Assembly (NCBI RefSeq): GCF_902506505.1
Contig: NZ_LR733406.1
Span: 4,028,693-4,092,692 of the forward strand
Reading direction: 5' to 3'
Origin: Pseudomonas sp. 8AS
Lineage (GTDB): Bacteria > Pseudomonadota > Gammaproteobacteria > Pseudomonadales > Pseudomonadaceae
Length of the DNA: 64,000 nt
The notes under the pieces are model-generated. The model searched no databases. It saw only the letters and a list, made by a program, of their open reading frames with translations, and had not been told where the DNA came from. This document shows, in pieces, positions 61,933-64,000 of this stretch. How positions within the stretch are numbered: position 1 is the first letter of the stretch; every line of letters starts with the position of its first letter. The position numbers were made by a program, and so were the translations under genes.

Positions 61933-62466
61933 TCAGCTCTTCTGCAGATTGCGGATCAGGAAGCTGATCGCCTTGGCCAGTTCGGCCGCGCCGTCATGGT
62001 CACGCAGCACGCGCAGCCACGGGCTGCCATCGGCCGGGTTCTGCAGCACGCAGACGATGCCGCTGGCCGGGCATTCGTAGCGGATGTAGGGGTCGAGACC
62101 GAACACCGACAGGCGCTGGTTGCTCACGGTCAGGCCGGCGCCCTTCTCCGCCCGCAACTCCTGGCGCACCAGCAGTTCGCCCGGCGCGGAAACGCTCAGC
62201 TGATAGCGCAGGTCGCTGCGCTGCGCCTGGCCCACCTGGTAGGCGGCACGCAGGGCATAGGTGTCGAGCAGAGCGTTGCTGTGGGCCAGCAGCGCCTTGC
62301 GCTCGTCACTGGTCAGGTACAGGCGCTTGAGCTCGCTCAGGTAACGTCCCTGCTCGTCGCCACCCAGCTGAGCCTCGGCCGCCGTCACCGCCGTGGAAGT
62401 GGCGGCGCCACCCAGGCTCAGCAACAGCAATAACCCGCTCAGTCTTCTTGTCAGTCCCAGCCGCAT
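61933..62466 (-). CDS. Secreted/periplasmic protein of unknown function
   Basis: A 177-residue protein with an N-terminal signal peptide (MRLGLTRRLSGLLLLLSLGG, cleavage likely after TAVTA near residue 29). The mature part is mostly helical at first (GRYLSELKRLYLTSDERKAL) and ends in a domain with a Cys pair (YECPASGIVCVLQN) that may form a disulfide in the periplasm. AAGG is seven bases before the ATG; a longer frame upstream is rejected because it removes the signal peptide. It is divergent from dipA and followed by a terminator. I do not recognise the family. Confidence 0.75.
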   Translation of the reverse strand: MRLGLTRRLSGLLLLLSLGGAATSTAVTAAEAQLGGDEQGRYLSELKRLYLTSDERKALLAHSNALLDTYALRAAYQVGQAQRSDLRYQLSVSAPGELLVRQELRAEKGAGLTVSNQRLSVFGLDPYIRYECPASGIVCVLQNPADGSPWLRVLRDHDGAAELAKAISFLIRNLQKS

Positions 62467-62545
62467 AATGCACCCTTGCCGAACTTGATTGATGACACAG
62501 GCTCCTGGCCTGAACCCCGGCAGCATACTGGAAGCCAACCGCTTG

Positions 62546-64000
62546 ATGAAAAGCCATCCCGATGCTGCCAGCCGTAAGGCAGCCGAGGTTGTGACGCAGT
62601 TGCCAGTGCCCTCGCGGCTCGGCATGCTGCGCTTCGAGCGCTTGAACGAACCGAGCTGGACCCTGCTCTACCTCGACCCGGCCTGCGAACGCCAGCTCGG
62701 CGTGGCCGCCAGCGAGCTGTGCAGCCTGCTCGACTCGCCCTTCGCCAGCCTGATGGAGCCGCAGGCGCGCTACCACCTGCACGACCAGATCCAGCAGCAA
62801 CTGGCCAGCCTGCCGCACTACTCGGTGCACTACAGCCTGCACACGCCGCACGGCCCACTCAACCTGCTGGAAATCGGCGAGCTGTTCCAGCAGCACAACC
62901 ATGCACTGCTGCGCGGCTACCTGATGGTCACCGCCGAGGCCGGCGCGCCGCACGCAGAGCGCCAGGCCCAGCTGGAGGCGCAGAACAGCCGCCTGCAAAG
63001 CTCCCTGGAGCTCTACCAGCGCTCCCAGGAAGACCACCTGCAACACCTGATGCGCTCGCGTGCCCAGCAGAGCCTGATCGTGCGCCTGGCGCGGCATCGC
63101 TACAACGCGCTGGCGCCGCTCAAGGAAGCCGCCGAGCTGATCACCCAGGCCGCCTGCGAAACCTATGAAGTGGCCCGCGCCAGCATCTGGCAGCTGCGCG
63201 GCAGCCTCCTGGAGCCGGTGGCCCTGTACCGCCGCGACCTCGGCCGCCACGAGCTGCCCGCCAGCATCGATGCCAGCCAGTTCCCCCACTACCTCGAAGC
63301 CCTGCACGGCGGCCGCGCCATCGACGCGCACAATGCCCTGCGCGACCCGCGCACCGCCGAACTGGCGCACAGCCACCTGCAGGCGCTGGACATCGGCGCC
63401 CTGCTCGACGCCAGCATCCGCCTGGGCGGCGAGGTGGTCGGCGTGCTGTGCCTGGAACACGTCGGCGCCACCCGGGAGTGGCAGGCCGACGAGATCGCCT
63501 TCGCCGGCGAGCTGGCCGATCAGTTCGCCCAGGTCATGAGCACCCAGCAGCGCCGCGATGCCACCAGCGCCCTGCACCTGTTCCAGCGCGCCGTCGAGCA
63601 GAGCGCCAGCGCCTTCCTGCTGGTCGACCGCGACGGCCGGGTGGAATACGTCAACCCCAGCTTCACCTCGATCACCCAGTACGGGGTCGACGAGGTCCAG
63701 GGCCGGCTCATCGCCGAACTGCCAGCGCTGGAGAACCTCGGCGACCTGCTGTTCGACGCCCAGTCCAGCCTGGCCGAGCGCAATAGCTGGCAGGGCGAAT
63801 TCCGCAGCCGGCGCAAGAACTTCGAGCCGTACTGGGGCCAGCTGTCGATCTCCAAGGTGTACAACGACGACGGTGAGCTGACCCACTACATCGGCATCTA
63901 CGAAGACATCACCCAGAGCAAGCTGGCCCAGCAGCGCATCGAGCGCCTGGCCTACAATGACAACCTCACCGGCCTGGGCAACCGCCCCTACTTCATCCGC
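62546..64000 (+). CDS. dipA: DipA-type c-di-GMP phosphodiesterase (partial)
   Basis: The 5' 485 codons of a multidomain signalling protein that runs past the right edge. Visible parts are a short N-terminal PAS-like region (RLGMLRFERLNEPSWTLLYL), a coiled helix (about 145-190), a GAF domain (about 190-335, VARASIWQLRG, GVLCLEHVGA), a PAS domain (about 350-465, FLLVDRDGRVEYVNPSF) and the start of a GGDEF domain (LAYNDNLTGLGNRPYF). Gene order after aceEF matches PA5017 (dipA), a phosphodiesterase needed for biofilm dispersion. An in-frame ATG at 62492 is an alternative start; MKSHPDAAS was preferred by recalled homology. Confidence 0.88.
   Translation, partial: MKSHPDAASRKAAEVVTQLPVPSRLGMLRFERLNEPSWTLLYLDPACERQLGVAASELCSLLDSPFASLMEPQARYHLHDQIQQQLASLPHYSVHYSLHTPHGPLNLLEIGELFQQHNHALLRGYLMVTAEAGAPHAERQAQLEAQNSRLQSSLELYQRSQEDHLQHLMRSRAQQSLIVRLARHRYNALAPLKEAAELITQAACETYEVARASIWQLRGSLLEPVALYRRDLGRHELPASIDASQFPHYLEALHGGRAIDAHNALRDPRTAELAHSHLQALDIGALLDASIRLGGEVVGVLCLEHVGATREWQADEIAFAGELADQFAQVMSTQQRRDATSALHLFQRAVEQSASAFLLVDRDGRVEYVNPSFTSITQYGVDEVQGRLIAELPALENLGDLLFDAQSSLAERNSWQGEFRSRRKNFEPYWGQLSISKVYNDDGELTHYIGIYEDITQSKLAQQRIERLAYNDNLTGLGNRPYFIR

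Overview
The window is chromosomal DNA of a Pseudomonas-type gammaproteobacterium. The evidence is high GC throughout, a gene order that closely follows the known Pseudomonas aeruginosa order from hisZ to serB and again from waaA to dipA, and lineage-typical genes (fimX, a two-domain rhodanese like Azotobacter RhdA, WaaP-type core kinases, dipA). I see no rRNA, tRNA, CRISPR array, prophage or intact insertion sequence. Nearly all of the sequence is coding.

Region 1 (1-12.3 kb) is the conserved minus-strand block nnr-tsaE-amiB-mutL-miaA-hfq-hflX-hflK-hflC, followed by a DUF2065 gene and the start of hisZ. It covers metabolite repair, tRNA modification (TsaE, MiaA), septal peptidoglycan cleavage, mismatch repair, the RNA chaperone Hfq and the HflKC membrane protease regulators. 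queG lies divergent to nnr.

Region 2 (12.3-30 kb) holds orn, a membrane-anchored methyltransferase, rsgA, motA-motB, an HDOD protein, rhdA, psd, an HPP membrane protein, a PilZ-like protein beside fimX, a zinc alcohol dehydrogenase, serB, a two-TM protein with a degenerate cyclase-like domain, and a YdjM-type membrane protein. Motility and c-di-GMP themes recur: MotAB, FimX, Orn (which degrades the c-di-GMP breakdown product pGpG), and DipA at the far end.

Region 3 (30-53 kb) is the lipopolysaccharide core region. It contains waaA, an FAD oxidoreductase and an aldo/keto reductase, hldE and msbA, waaL, and a tightly overlapped minus-strand operon waaF-waaC-waaG-waaP, three further kinase-fold genes, a carbamoyltransferase and three glycosyltransferases. 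Two hexapeptide-repeat acyltransferases add possible core decoration. Five proteins carry six kinase-fold domains; two of those domains appear to lack the usual catalytic Asp.

Region 4 (53-64 kb) is central metabolism: ilvE, glnE and, divergently, aceE-aceF, whose upstream region carries two near-identical palindromes resembling HexR operators, centred 52 bp apart. A short unknown gene, a secreted small protein and the 5' part of dipA complete the window. Relative to P. aeruginosa as I remember it, the join between the serB neighbourhood and waaA (around 30 kb) is a synteny breakpoint. No clearly new defence or mobile system was found; the most interesting items are regulatory sites and uncharacterised domain combinations.
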